The notes below the pieces were generated by a model, which searched no databases, was not told where the DNA came from, and saw only the letters and a program-made list of their open reading frames with translations. A program made the translations under genes and the position numbers. From UBA11865 sp041570195 (GTDB lineage: Bacteria > Chloroflexota > Anaerolineae > Promineifilales > Promineifilaceae), in contig JBFFWQ010000088.1 of assembly GCA_041570195.1 (NCBI GenBank), forward strand, positions 1 through 24,760: a stretch of 24,760 nucleotides of DNA, given 5' to 3'. Shown here in pieces: positions 1 to 7,259 of the stretch. Position 1 is the stretch's first letter. Each line of letters begins with the position of its first letter.

Positions 1-212
<212 letters not shown>

Positions 213-255
213 AAGTTTTATCAGTTTTCTGACTACTCTTTTCAGAATTGTCTTG

Positions 256-305
256 AACCCTTGTTTTAGGGCTTGTTTCTGTCACTCTTCAGTTGTTAAA
301 GTACC
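256..305 (-). promoter_or_regulatory. rRNA leader boxA with adjacent boxB-like hairpin
   Basis: On the minus strand GGTACTTTAACAA (305-293) matches the boxA antitermination element (consensus TGCTCTTTAACA), where NusB/S10 load on nascent rRNA. About 20 nt downstream, AGCCCT-AAAACA-AGGGTT (273-256) can form a 6-bp hairpin, in a boxB-like position. The element lies between the proximal promoter and 16S, as expected for an rRNA leader. The boxA call rests on sequence match and position; the hairpin is weaker. Confidence 0.7.
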
Positions 306-319
306 TAGCCAGAATTACA

Positions 320-347
320 ATTATAGCACGCTCAACAAGCGCGTCAA
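320..347 (-). promoter_or_regulatory. rrn promoter, proximal
   Basis: Minus-strand TTGACG (347-342), a 16-bp spacer and a perfect TATAAT (325-320). The predicted start is near 313, giving a leader of about 100 nt before 16S that carries boxA. It shares the words TATAATTG downstream of -10 and the 16-bp spacer with the promoter at 440-467. Confidence 0.85.
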
Positions 348-439
348 GTAAGTGAACTCCGCCTACTTCTTCTTTAAGTTGTAACTACTACTTGCTAGAT
401 TTTGGGATGCGTTAGCCACCCATCTGCCAGCAATCTTCA

Positions 440-467
440 ATTATACCAATGCGCGGGCCGCTGTCAA
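440..467 (-). promoter_or_regulatory. rrn promoter, middle (full consensus)
   Basis: Minus-strand TTGACA (467-462), 16-bp spacer, TATAAT (445-440): both hexamers match the sigma70 consensus exactly. It points to the 16S gene 230 bp downstream with no gene between, so it is the strongest rrn promoter on sequence grounds. It is followed by TTGAA, as TATAATTG is in the proximal promoter. Confidence 0.85.
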
Positions 468-507
468 GACCTATACCTAAAAACAACCCGCTGGGGCGAC
501 TTTATCA

Positions 508-535
508 ACTATACCCCTCCACAGCGCGAGCTCAA
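508..535 (-). promoter_or_regulatory. possible third, distal rrn promoter
   Basis: Minus-strand TTGAGC (535-530), 16-bp spacer, TATAGT (513-508), followed by TGATA. The spacer length and the TATARTTG word match the two downstream promoters. The hexamers are weaker, so this is a less certain member of the tandem set. The gene-free stretch 348-653 otherwise shows only AT-rich DNA and no convincing ORF. Confidence 0.5.
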
Positions 536-653
536 ATTGCTTATTTCCGCTATATGTGGGGTAAACTTGCCAAAACACCCCTGTATATGGCGGCAAATCG
601 ATGGTTTTTTCGGGTCGGCGCCCTACCCCATAGCTTATTTATTTACGAGTAAC

Positions 654-1193
654 TCATAAATAAATCTGGGTGATCCAATCGTTGACCTCTTCGATGGATG
701 AGTAGCGCTTGCTGGTCATTTCCTTCTGCATGAACTGGGCCAGCAGGGCCAAACTCAGGCCAAACACATCACTACGTGTCGCTCCAAATAGAGCGTTCAA
801 TATCCCATGCGCTCGACCCAATTCAACCGATTGCTGGGGAGATAAGCGGATCGACGTCCATTTCGCCGCGTCCGCGTCGCGGGCCAAAGGTAAATCCCAA
901 AGAAGGTAAAGCGAGTCGAAATCCGTAATGCCTTCGGGGATCTCCCGGTTACGGTCGGCAACAGCCCGACGTAAGAGTTCAAGGCGCGCGGCCAGCAGGT
1001 TGATGGCCATGTCGGGCAGGTCTGATCGTCTAAGTCCGGCCGGCAGTGTATCGGCTAACTGTCTCATCTGATCTTTCTGCGCCGTCGACAGAGCGACGTA
1101 AACATTTTTGCGACTGACAGCCCGCTTCGGCCGGCCCCGCTTGCGTTTCTCTTCGAGAAGGGCAGCTAATGTGCCTTCCTTCCTCTTACTCAT
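654..1193 (-). CDS. basic, AT-hook-like protein of unknown function
   Basis: A 179-residue protein that I do not recognise. Residues about 14-26 are strongly basic, with KRKRGRPKRA containing the GRP core of an AT-hook, which suggests minor-groove DNA binding (inference). The remainder looks helical and soluble, with no transmembrane segment and no known catalytic motif. The start ATG at 1193 lies inside the end of the upstream ATPase gene: the two overlap by 8 bp (ATGAGTAA), so the pair is probably translationally coupled and the products probably act together. It is the last gene before the rRNA operon and is read in the same direction as it. Possible roles are a repressor, a partition adaptor or a target-binding partner of the ATPase; none is shown by the sequence. 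Confidence 0.8.
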   Translation of the reverse strand: MSKRKEGTLAALLEEKRKRGRPKRAVSRKNVYVALSTAQKDQMRQLADTLPAGLRRSDLPDMAINLLAARLELLRRAVADRNREIPEGITDFDSLYLLWDLPLARDADAAKWTSIRLSPQQSVELGRAHGILNALFGATRSDVFGLSLALLAQFMQKEMTSKRYSSIEEVNDWITQIYL

Positions 1194-2085
1194 CGCCTTC
1201 GCTGGAGCCGTCGTCTAATCGCCGATAACTGTGCTGTCTTTCCAGGAAAGTTGCCACAAATTCGCCGGTGATTTGCGTTCCTCCCTGGGCCAGCAGCTCC
1301 AGACACAAGTGCAAGCAGAGCAGACAGATACTGCGCGGATAGCCGCGTGTCTCCTGCCACACTGGTAATATTGCACTATCCGAAAAGAGTGCCACTTGGC
1401 GGCTGTCCCGCCCAGCGGCCAATAGACGGTATTCGATCAGCGCCTTCGTATCATCGGGCGTCAACGGATCCAGAGACGATCGTGTTGCTACCCGATCGTT
1501 GAAATCAGGCACTTCGCGCAAATTGATGTCCAGTTCGGGCCGGCCCAGCAGTATTAATTGATAAGCTTTCCCGCCGCGCGGATCACGGAAATTGATCAGC
1601 CGGCGCAGTTCGCGGAATTGCTCCCGGCCCAACTCGTGCGCCTCGTCAACGATTATTAACGGTAAGACGCTGCTCTCGCTCAAAGAAACCAGGTAAGTTC
1701 GAAACTCGTTCAACTGGTCTTCGGTGGCTCGTCTCGTGCGCAATCCGAATTCGGCCGCGATTCGACGCAGCAACAATAATCCGCTGCGCTTTGGCGGCTC
1801 GTCCACCCGGGCGCCCACGAAATCCGGTCGGCGATCGTACCGGCTGTGAAACCATGATGCCAGCGTTGTCTTCCCGGTTCCCACCTCGCCAATCACGATA
1901 GAGGCCCCCTGACCCGCTTCGACCATGTAACTTACCTTGGACAGTGCACGCTTTGTCTCAGTAGACAAGTACATGAAGCGCGGATCGGCTTCTATACTAA
2001 ATGGAGGAACGACAACACCTAGACGATCCCAGTCGGGCGGCGTTGATTTTTCGATTTCTAACACCGGAGAAACTTCATCTACCAT
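1186..2085 (-). CDS. ExeA/GspA-type AAA ATPase (TniB-like fold)
   Basis: A 299-residue P-loop ATPase. Walker A GEVGTGKT is at residues 66-73 and Walker B LIIVDEAH at about 143-150. The preceding DPRFMYLS and the later GRPEL segment are characteristic of the ExeA/GspA family, which also resembles TniB-type transposition ATPases. There is no signal peptide, membrane segment or peptidoglycan-binding domain, unlike true ExeA of type II secretion, and no secretion gene is nearby. A cytoplasmic DNA-related role together with the overlapping basic protein is therefore more likely (inference). The ATG at 2085 is preceded by GAGGGG about 9 nt upstream and by a good promoter at 2106-2134. It diverges from the replication-like gene at 2603. 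Confidence 0.88.
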   Translation of the reverse strand: MVDEVSPVLEIEKSTPPDWDRLGVVVPPFSIEADPRFMYLSTETKRALSKVSYMVEAGQGASIVIGEVGTGKTTLASWFHSRYDRRPDFVGARVDEPPKRSGLLLLRRIAAEFGLRTRRATEDQLNEFRTYLVSLSESSVLPLIIVDEAHELGREQFRELRRLINFRDPRGGKAYQLILLGRPELDINLREVPDFNDRVATRSSLDPLTPDDTKALIEYRLLAAGRDSRQVALFSDSAILPVWQETRGYPRSICLLCLHLCLELLAQGGTQITGEFVATFLERQHSYRRLDDGSSEGDE

Positions 2086-2105
2086 AATTACACCCCTCAG
2101 CCAGT

Positions 2106-2134
2106 ATCGTACTAGGGTATAAACCCGTTGTCAA
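2106..2134 (-). promoter_or_regulatory. promoter of the ATPase operon with operator in its spacer
   Basis: Minus-strand TTGACA (2134-2129), 17-bp spacer, TACGAT (2111-2106), about 20 bp before the ATPase start codon. The spacer contains the interrupted palindrome GGGTATAAACCC (2115-2126). Its half TATAAACCC recurs inverted at 2232-2240. A palindrome between -35 and -10 is a common place for a repressor to sit, so autoregulation by a gene of this block is plausible. Confidence 0.75.
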
Positions 2135-2191
2135 GCGTGGATATCTTATGTATATCACGGCGTAATCGGCAATCTATATGCAATAGATTTG

Positions 2192-2220
2192 TTGACACAG
2201 GGTATTATTTTTGATAGACT
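2192..2220 (+). promoter_or_regulatory. plus-strand promoter toward the replication-like gene
   Basis: TTGACA (2192-2197), 17-bp spacer, TAGACT (2215-2220), in AT-rich DNA. A transcript starting near 2227 would have a leader of about 375 nt before the first start codon of the 435-residue ORF. It would run through the minus-strand small RNA gene in antisense orientation. Confidence 0.6.
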
Positions 2221-2231
2221 GTCTCTAGTCA

Positions 2232-2240
2232 GGGTTTATA
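2232..2240. promoter_or_regulatory. second, inverted copy of the TATAAACCC operator word
   Basis: GGGTTTATA here is the exact reverse complement of TATAAACCC at 2118-2126, inside the ATPase promoter. It lies about where the plus-strand promoter at 2192-2220 would start transcription, so one factor could control both divergent promoters. Only 9 bp are shared, so this could be chance in AT-rich DNA. Confidence 0.4.
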
Positions 2241-2333
2241 CGTTTCGTGGAACCCCTAAGATAACTCTAACTTTCACACCTTTTCGGCTCCGTGTTCAGA
2301 GGTGGAAATCTGGCAAGGAGTCTGACAGCGGAT

Positions 2334-2366
2334 AAAAAAAGTGGCCAAGTGTTTGAACACTTGGCC
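2334..2366 (-). terminator. intrinsic terminator of the small RNA
   Basis: The hairpin has 11-bp perfect arms, GGCCAAGTGTT and AACACTTGGCC (2343-2366), with only two central bases. On the minus strand it is followed after two bases by seven consecutive T (2340-2334). On the plus strand no T run follows, so termination is directional and a plus-strand transcript could read through. Confidence 0.88.
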
Positions 2367-2484
2367 TTGTGGTGGAATAAGCTACCTGATTCGCTCTGCC
2401 GGCTGCCGCCAACAGCCAACAGAGTAAAGACAGGCCCCTTTATTGGGGAGGGGTTCTTTGTGTCTCCAGATAGCTTACCGTTAC
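2334..2484 (-). ncRNA. structured small RNA of unrecognised family
   Basis: A self-contained minus-strand transcription unit of about 150 nt, with a consensus promoter upstream and an intrinsic terminator at its end. The RNA folds into a three-way junction. The closing helix P1 pairs 2479-2467 with 2388-2376 (13 bp). P2 pairs GGAGACA with UGUCUUU and is capped by CCCCU/AGGGG (2453-2449 with 2439-2435). P3 is a 12-bp hairpin pairing 2424-2413 with 2405-2394 around a 7-nt loop. Several pairs are G-U in the minus-strand RNA and would be A-C mismatches in the plus strand, which supports this strand as the folded one. I do not recognise 6S, SRP, tmRNA, RNase P or a known riboswitch. It is antisense to the leader of the gene at 2603, so a countertranscript role is possible. 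Confidence 0.7.
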
Positions 2485-2490
2485 GTAAGG

Positions 2491-2519
2491 AGCATAGCAT
2501 ACGCCTGCCAACCTGTCAA
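2491..2519 (-). promoter_or_regulatory. promoter of the small RNA
   Basis: Minus-strand TTGACA (2519-2514), 17-bp spacer, TATGCT (2496-2491). This is close to the sigma70 consensus and is placed to start RNA near 2484, just before the closing helix of the folded RNA. Confidence 0.82.
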
Positions 2520-2579
2520 TGGATTATGTCATGAGCCTCTAGTCCTAGACCTGGCAACGGCGGCTGTCCCCATTCTACT

Positions 2580-2597
2580 GCTCTTTACCCAAAGAGC
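2580..2597 (+). other. hairpin just before the start of the replication-like gene
   Basis: GCTCTTTACCCAAAGAGC forms a 7-bp perfect stem with a 4-nt loop, ending 5 nt before the first possible TTG start at 2603. It is too weak and lacks the T run needed for a terminator. It sits where a ribosome-binding-site control hairpin would be expected; that role is inference. Confidence 0.45.
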
Positions 2598-2602
2598 GCG
2601 GT

Positions 2603-3910
2603 TTGTTAGTAGAGGGACGGAGGGGTACATCACAAGCCCTCCTCGCAGCACAAGCAAGATTGACCGAACTGAGGGAGCTGGTTCGGCTCAAAGATGGGGC
2701 ACTTCCCCCATCAGGGGCAACACACGGCCGAACAATAACAGATGAGGCCACTCTACTTAAAACTCGCGTTCTGCCCAAGCACTTGGGCTGGGGCAGCCAG
2801 GCGCTGACCAAAGCCCTTCGGGCGACCCGGGCCAACGAGCTACAATCGTCACTCCAACCGGCGAATAGCGGAATTCATCACCGGCTGCCACAACCTGCCG
2901 CTCAACCTCGAACGGAGACGCCTGTTTCGGGCAGCGGTCCCAGCCGGAAAGATGTCAGACTGTACCCAGATATCGCTTTGTCCCTGCTCCGCGAACGCGA
3001 GGTGGCACCCGGCCGTCTTTGGCTTTTGCTCAGACACCTGGATTCAAACGGCCGTGGCTGGATCGAGATCGAGACAGCTCGCCGACAACTCACGGGAAAA
3101 GAGTCGGACCTGCGCGTTTTTGGTTGGCGACAAATGCGAAAGCTGTTGGCCCGCGGTGAGAGTCTGTTCTGGTTCAGAGACGGCCAGCGCCTTTGGCTAC
3201 GCTCACCGCTGAACGTGGCCGCGGCTTTGGGCGTTGACCGTTTGAGCGGTCGGCCAGTTGCCCTGCCGGTGAGCGTGCTACTGCAAAGCATCGGTCTGGT
3301 TCGGGCCCACTTTTATGCCAGCTTCCATAGCGGCCGAAACCCAAAAAAAACGAAGGCTGCCAAGGCCGCGCCTATCTCACGATCGACATTGCAGGCGCTG
3401 TGCCAAACAAGCCGGTCTACGCAGCGACAATACGAGAAAAGAACCGGCGTTCAACAACAGCGAAACTTCGCCATCGGCAAAAAGTTGACCGTCGCCGATT
3501 TCCAGAATCAGGCCTGGGATCGCGGGCGCGCCGCGCTTCGCTTCAAAGATCGCGCTGGCCAGGTCGGCCGCACGGGAACAGAATACACAGCCTGGCAGTT
3601 GCCTAATAGCTATGTTGGCCCTCACGAAGCACAGTCAAGGGGCCGTCAAAAACGGATGAACCGCAAGCTTGCAGACCTGTTAATGAAAGGGATGGCGGGG
3701 AACGACAAGCAAGCGGATCATGCGGAACCGGCGGGCGACGCCGGTGGACGGCTTTTCTTTGACAGCGGCGCGACGGCTGCCGCCAGCTACAATCGTTGCC
3801 CGGACCAGGGTATCTATTGGCGCGGTCTCGGGTCCAGCACATCGCGCTGTCAGGTGTGGCACTGGCTGCCGCCGCAAGCGTCTTTCGGCCGGCATGGGGC
3901 AGACGATTGA
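2603..3910 (+). CDS. putative helix-turn-helix, replication-initiator-like protein
   Basis: An open frame of up to 435 residues, not assigned to a named family. The segment at about residues 122-155 (LYPDIALSLL to GRGWI) and the following basic region resemble winged-helix/initiator-type DNA-binding proteins. SRSTQRQYEK at about 271-280 looks like a recognition helix. The C-terminal quarter, with AASYNR, IYWRGL and VWHWLP, reads like a conserved end domain. The protein is very basic, with no membrane segment. The start is uncertain: the frame is open from 2549, the first usual start is TTG at 2603, another TTG is at 2660, and neither has a well-placed ribosome site (GGAGGGG at 2619-2625 lies inside the frame). 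Its position opposite an ATPase and a basic protein, with a small antisense RNA in its leader, suggests a plasmid-derived or mobile block (inference). Confidence 0.65.
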   Translation: MLVEGRRGTSQALLAAQARLTELRELVRLKDGALPPSGATHGRTITDEATLLKTRVLPKHLGWGSQALTKALRATRANELQSSLQPANSGIHHRLPQPAAQPRTETPVSGSGPSRKDVRLYPDIALSLLREREVAPGRLWLLLRHLDSNGRGWIEIETARRQLTGKESDLRVFGWRQMRKLLARGESLFWFRDGQRLWLRSPLNVAAALGVDRLSGRPVALPVSVLLQSIGLVRAHFYASFHSGRNPKKTKAAKAAPISRSTLQALCQTSRSTQRQYEKRTGVQQQRNFAIGKKLTVADFQNQAWDRGRAALRFKDRAGQVGRTGTEYTAWQLPNSYVGPHEAQSRGRQKRMNRKLADLLMKGMAGNDKQADHAEPAGDAGGRLFFDSGATAAASYNRCPDQGIYWRGLGSSTSRCQVWHWLPPQASFGRHGADD

Positions 3911-4079
3911 TGTCTTCTTTTCGAACCCGGAACTTATCTAACCCCGTTATAGGGATATATAAATATTGGCTAGAGAATGCCTCGATCGCCAACAGCCATA
4001 TCTTGTCAGGCGGTTTCTTGGCTAGTTGTTGTTTTGCTTGTTGAGTGCATGCCCATGTTATGTGTAAGCCAACGTTGAG

Positions 4080-4091
4080 TGTAGGCCTACA
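4080..4091. promoter_or_regulatory. 12-bp perfect palindrome upstream of the MBL-fold operon
   Basis: TGTAGGCCTACA is fully symmetric and lies about 60 bp before the hydrolase start, where an operator could lie. No clear promoter hexamers were found around it. GGCC-centred words are frequent in this DNA, so chance is possible. Confidence 0.3.
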
Positions 4092-4149
4092 GGGCACTTC
4101 TCCTAAGGTGTGATACCATACGCGATACTGACTTTTGGGAGAACCGTTT

Positions 4150-5055
4150 ATGGAGATCCACACCCTCGATTTACACTTTCAGCGGCAGCCCAACACAATT
4201 GCCAGTTTCCTGGTCATTGGTCCGTCAGGTCCTGTATTGGTTGAAACAGGGCCGATGTCTACACTGGCAACGCTACGCGAGCAACTGGCTAGCCTGGGCT
4301 ATCGACCAGCCGACATCCGCCATGTTTTAGTCACTCACATCCATCTAGACCACGCCGGCGCGGCCGGCTGGTGGGCCCAGCAGGGCGCGCGGATCTATGT
4401 TCATCAAGTGGGTGCGCCACACTTAGTCGATCCCAGTAGACTCTTACACAGCGCGACCCGCATTTACGGCGACCAGATGGACTCGTTGTGGGGCCAAAAC
4501 CTGGCGGCGCCGGCCCAGCAAGTTGTGTCGGTGCTGGATGGCCAGATCATTGATGTCGCCGGCTTATCGTTTGTAGCTATCGATACCCCTGGACATGCTT
4601 CCCATCATCATGTCTACCAGTTGGGGAATATTGCTTTCGCCGGCGATGCGGCCGGAATTCGCATCCCCGGCATCTTCTTCGTCGATCTGCCTGCTCCGCC
4701 GCCTGAATTCAAACTCGAGGTGTGGTTGAACAGCATCAAACTGTTGCTAGACCAGCCTTTTGAGGCGCTCTACCTAACACATTTCGGCCGGCTTGACGAC
4801 TGGCGCGAACAGTTAGAGGTGTTGAGTGGGTTGATGCAGGTAGCCACTGACTTTGTCTGGGTTCGCATGAACGCTGGGCTCGAACGAGACCAGATTCTGG
4901 ATGACTATCGCGCCTGGTTCAATGCCCGGGCCCAGGCTGGGGGAATGGCCGCCGCGACCTTCGACCAGTATGAGGCAGCTAACCCCCTCTACATGTCTGT
5001 AGATGGCATCATTCGTTACTGGACCAAGAAGGCGCGTGATGGTGAAAACCAATAA
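4150..5055 (+). CDS. metallo-beta-lactamase-fold hydrolase
   Basis: A 301-residue cytoplasmic protein of the MBL superfamily. The metal-binding signature THIHLDH is at residues 62-68, followed by GHASHH (about 150), GDAAG (about 170) and LTHFG (about 213), so all expected zinc or iron ligands are present. No signal peptide is visible. The substrate cannot be told; the closest general type is the glyoxalase II/flavoprotein-like soluble hydrolases, which often act on thioesters or lactones. The ATG at 4150 is preferred over an upstream TTG at 4135, because GGGAGAA lies just upstream of it. The gene is followed after 18 bp by an EamA transporter and then a CoA-transferase, suggesting one operon. 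A thioesterase-like role next to a CoA-transferase would make sense but is inference. Confidence 0.9.
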   Translation: MEIHTLDLHFQRQPNTIASFLVIGPSGPVLVETGPMSTLATLREQLASLGYRPADIRHVLVTHIHLDHAGAAGWWAQQGARIYVHQVGAPHLVDPSRLLHSATRIYGDQMDSLWGQNLAAPAQQVVSVLDGQIIDVAGLSFVAIDTPGHASHHHVYQLGNIAFAGDAAGIRIPGIFFVDLPAPPPEFKLEVWLNSIKLLLDQPFEALYLTHFGRLDDWREQLEVLSGLMQVATDFVWVRMNAGLERDQILDDYRAWFNARAQAGGMAAATFDQYEAANPLYMSVDGIIRYWTKKARDGENQ

Positions 5056-5073
5056 CCTCGGGGGCCTGCTCCG

Positions 5074-5991
5074 GTGAGCCCGCAGGCCTTACCCTACGTT
5101 ATTTTATTAGGTATCCTATTCGGCAGCACGCTCATCGCTTCGCGTTTCAGCGTCGGCCAATTCAACCCTTTGACTTACATAGGTCTGCGCCTGTGTCTGG
5201 CCAGCTTATGCCACGTGCTCATTTACACCATATCAAAGGCTCGTGTATGGCCAAAAGGCAGGCAACTGTGGAAAAACTCGGCCGTGTTGGGTATATTTGC
5301 CACGGCGATCCCTATGACGGCCATCGTTTCCTCGCTTCAATTTCAGTCCAGCGGCGTTACTTCGGTGGTGCTTACTACCGGGCCAGCCTTGACCGTACTG
5401 ATGGCTCACTTCTTGTTGCCTGACGAGTCATTGACACCCCGAAAGAGCCTGGGGGTGCTTTTGGCCCTGTCCGGGGCTGTTTTGCTGGCCGCGAGAGGGG
5501 AAAGCGGTTTGCCGGGTATTGAGCGCGCCAGTCGGGTAGGTTATATCTTGGTTATAGGCGCCATGATCAGTGCCAGCGCTTCGACGATATATGCCCGCAA
5601 GTACATGCGCGATCTAGATACTTTCGACGTAGCAAGTGTTCGCATGTGGGTCGCCGCCCTGGCGATCATGCCCCTTTCGTTGCTGCTGGTCGGCTTCGAT
5701 CTCAGCCAGGTAACCGGCCAAGGGTACGCAGCATTGTTGTATGCTGCTCTTGTAGGCACTTTCGCCGGCATGATGCTGGCTTTTTACACTATACAGCGAT
5801 TCGGGGCGACGGCTTCGTCGATCACGGCCTATATCATTCCCATCGTGGCCATGATTGGCGGTGTTCTGTTTTTGGGTGAAACTGTCACCTGGGGCATGAT
5901 CCTGGGCATGGGTCTCGTCGTCGCCGGCGTGGCACTCATCAATCAGCGACCGCGTCGCGTGGCGCAGCAAGCGAGTACGCCGCCCGGCTGA
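5074..5991 (+). CDS. EamA/DMT-family transporter
   Basis: A 305-residue integral membrane protein with about ten hydrophobic segments in the two-fold repeated pattern of the drug/metabolite transporter superfamily. The first half has ILFGSTLIASRFSVGQFNPL and the second has a matching run ending in GETVTWGMILGMGLVVAG, the typical EamA end-of-repeat motif. It starts with GTG at 5074, 18 bp after the hydrolase stop, with no strong ribosome site, so translational coupling is likely. Substrate is unknown; the family exports or imports small metabolites. The short basic tail after the last membrane segment suggests a cytoplasmic C terminus. Confidence 0.92.
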   Translation: MSPQALPYVILLGILFGSTLIASRFSVGQFNPLTYIGLRLCLASLCHVLIYTISKARVWPKGRQLWKNSAVLGIFATAIPMTAIVSSLQFQSSGVTSVVLTTGPALTVLMAHFLLPDESLTPRKSLGVLLALSGAVLLAARGESGLPGIERASRVGYILVIGAMISASASTIYARKYMRDLDTFDVASVRMWVAALAIMPLSLLLVGFDLSQVTGQGYAALLYAALVGTFAGMMLAFYTIQRFGATASSITAYIIPIVAMIGGVLFLGETVTWGMILGMGLVVAGVALINQRPRRVAQQASTPPG

Positions 5992-6039
5992 TCTGAGGTC
6001 ACGTTTCCCGAGCATCTCATCATCGACCAGGAGTAGCTC

Positions 6040-7239
6040 ATGAGTCCAATAAATCCCCCCTTAACAGGCATCCGCGTGATCGATCTAACTGAAGCCCTGG
6101 CCGGGCCTATTTGCGGCATGATCTTGGGTGACCTTGGCGCCGATGTGGTCAAGGTGGAGCGGCCGGGCAGAGGCGATCAGGCGCGGGGCTATGGCCCGCC
6201 TTTCGTAGCTGGCGAGAGCGCTTATTTCATGAGCCTGAACCGCAATAAGCGAAGCATCATGCTTAACCTGGCTTCAACCGGCGGACAGGGGATAATCGGC
6301 CGGCTTCTGGACGGTGCAGATATCTTTCTACTCAATATGCCCCGCCGCACGTCCTGGCAGAAATACGGCTTTGATTACGAGCAAGTGTCAGCGCGGAATC
6401 CAGGGATCATCTTTGCCGCCATCAGCGGCTATGGGCACAGTGGACCCAAGGCCGGGGCGCCCGGCTATGACGTGATTGCCCAGGCGGAAGCCGGCACCAT
6501 GAGCTTGACCGGTGAGCCTGAAGGCGCGCCGATGCGCTTTCCAACGCCCATGGCTGACATGACGACCGGCTTGTATGCTACCATCGGCATCCTGGCCGCG
6601 CTGCAAGCGCGAGATAGAACCGGACGCGGCCAATTACTCGATCTTTCGTTGCTGGAGAGCCAGGTGAGTTGGCTAACCAACCTGGTCCCAGCTTATTTCC
6701 TGACCGGAAACTCGCCGGAGCGCATTGGCAACGCCCACCCGATGCTGGTCCCTTACCGGGTATACCAGGCCCGCGATCGTTCATTTAATATCGGGGTAGG
6801 TACAGACTCCTTGTGGCAACGTTTTTGCCAGGCTATCGACCGTCCGGATTTGGCCGACGATGCGCGTTTTACACGGAATGCCGACCGTGTGCAGAACAGA
6901 CTTGAACTTGAACCGATCCTCGATGCCCACTTCCGCCAGCGAGTTGCCGACGAGTGGCTGGAGCGCTTGCGAGAGGCCCGCATCCCGTGCGGTCCGGTGA
7001 ATTCGCTAGCTGATATCCTGGCCGACGAACACTTCTTGGCCCGGGGCGGCGTTACGGCGATGGACCACCCGGTCGTGGGCCAGTTGCAGATGCTGGCCAA
7101 CCCAATCCATTTCTCGGAGACGCCGCCAGCTTATGAGCGCCATCCACCGTTATTGGGCCAGCACACGGCAGAGATTCTGGTCGAATTGGACTACAGTCCG
7201 GCCGAGGTCAACTCTTTTTACCAAAACGGCGTGGTATAA
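6040..7239 (+). CDS. class III CoA-transferase (CaiB/BaiF family)
   Basis: A 399-residue protein with the full length and layout of family III CoA-transferases, which move CoA between carboxylic acids through an aspartyl-CoA thioester. The N-terminal GIRVIDLTEALAGP and GADVVKVERP segments, the NRNKRSI motif and the catalytic aspartate in PTPMADMTTG (Asp173) are all present. The C-terminal region keeps IPCGPVNS. A clear ribosome site AGGAG lies about 8 nt before the ATG. It is the third gene of the likely operon starting at 4150. The acid substrate cannot be assigned, since members act on formate/oxalate, carnitine, succinate, mesaconate and others. Confidence 0.93.
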   Translation: MSPINPPLTGIRVIDLTEALAGPICGMILGDLGADVVKVERPGRGDQARGYGPPFVAGESAYFMSLNRNKRSIMLNLASTGGQGIIGRLLDGADIFLLNMPRRTSWQKYGFDYEQVSARNPGIIFAAISGYGHSGPKAGAPGYDVIAQAEAGTMSLTGEPEGAPMRFPTPMADMTTGLYATIGILAALQARDRTGRGQLLDLSLLESQVSWLTNLVPAYFLTGNSPERIGNAHPMLVPYRVYQARDRSFNIGVGTDSLWQRFCQAIDRPDLADDARFTRNADRVQNRLELEPILDAHFRQRVADEWLERLREARIPCGPVNSLADILADEHFLARGGVTAMDHPVVGQLQMLANPIHFSETPPAYERHPPLLGQHTAEILVELDYSPAEVNSFYQNGVV

Positions 7240-7259
7240 AAGGGTTAGCATCAGCAAGA

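Noticed and set aside
2334..2484. 6S RNA or a riboswitch as identity of the small RNA
   Set aside because: It lacks the long single hairpin with central bubble of 6S and any ligand-core motif I know; a terminator and a separate downstream promoter argue against a riboswitch for the ATPase gene.
2292..2534. 80-codon plus-strand frame over the small RNA region
   Set aside because: It starts with GTG without a ribosome site, has no protein-like composition, and is explained by the structured RNA on the other strand.
3603..4163. 186-codon minus-strand frame
   Set aside because: It lies largely opposite the end of the 435-residue frame, has no motif and no start context, and reads like a shadow frame.
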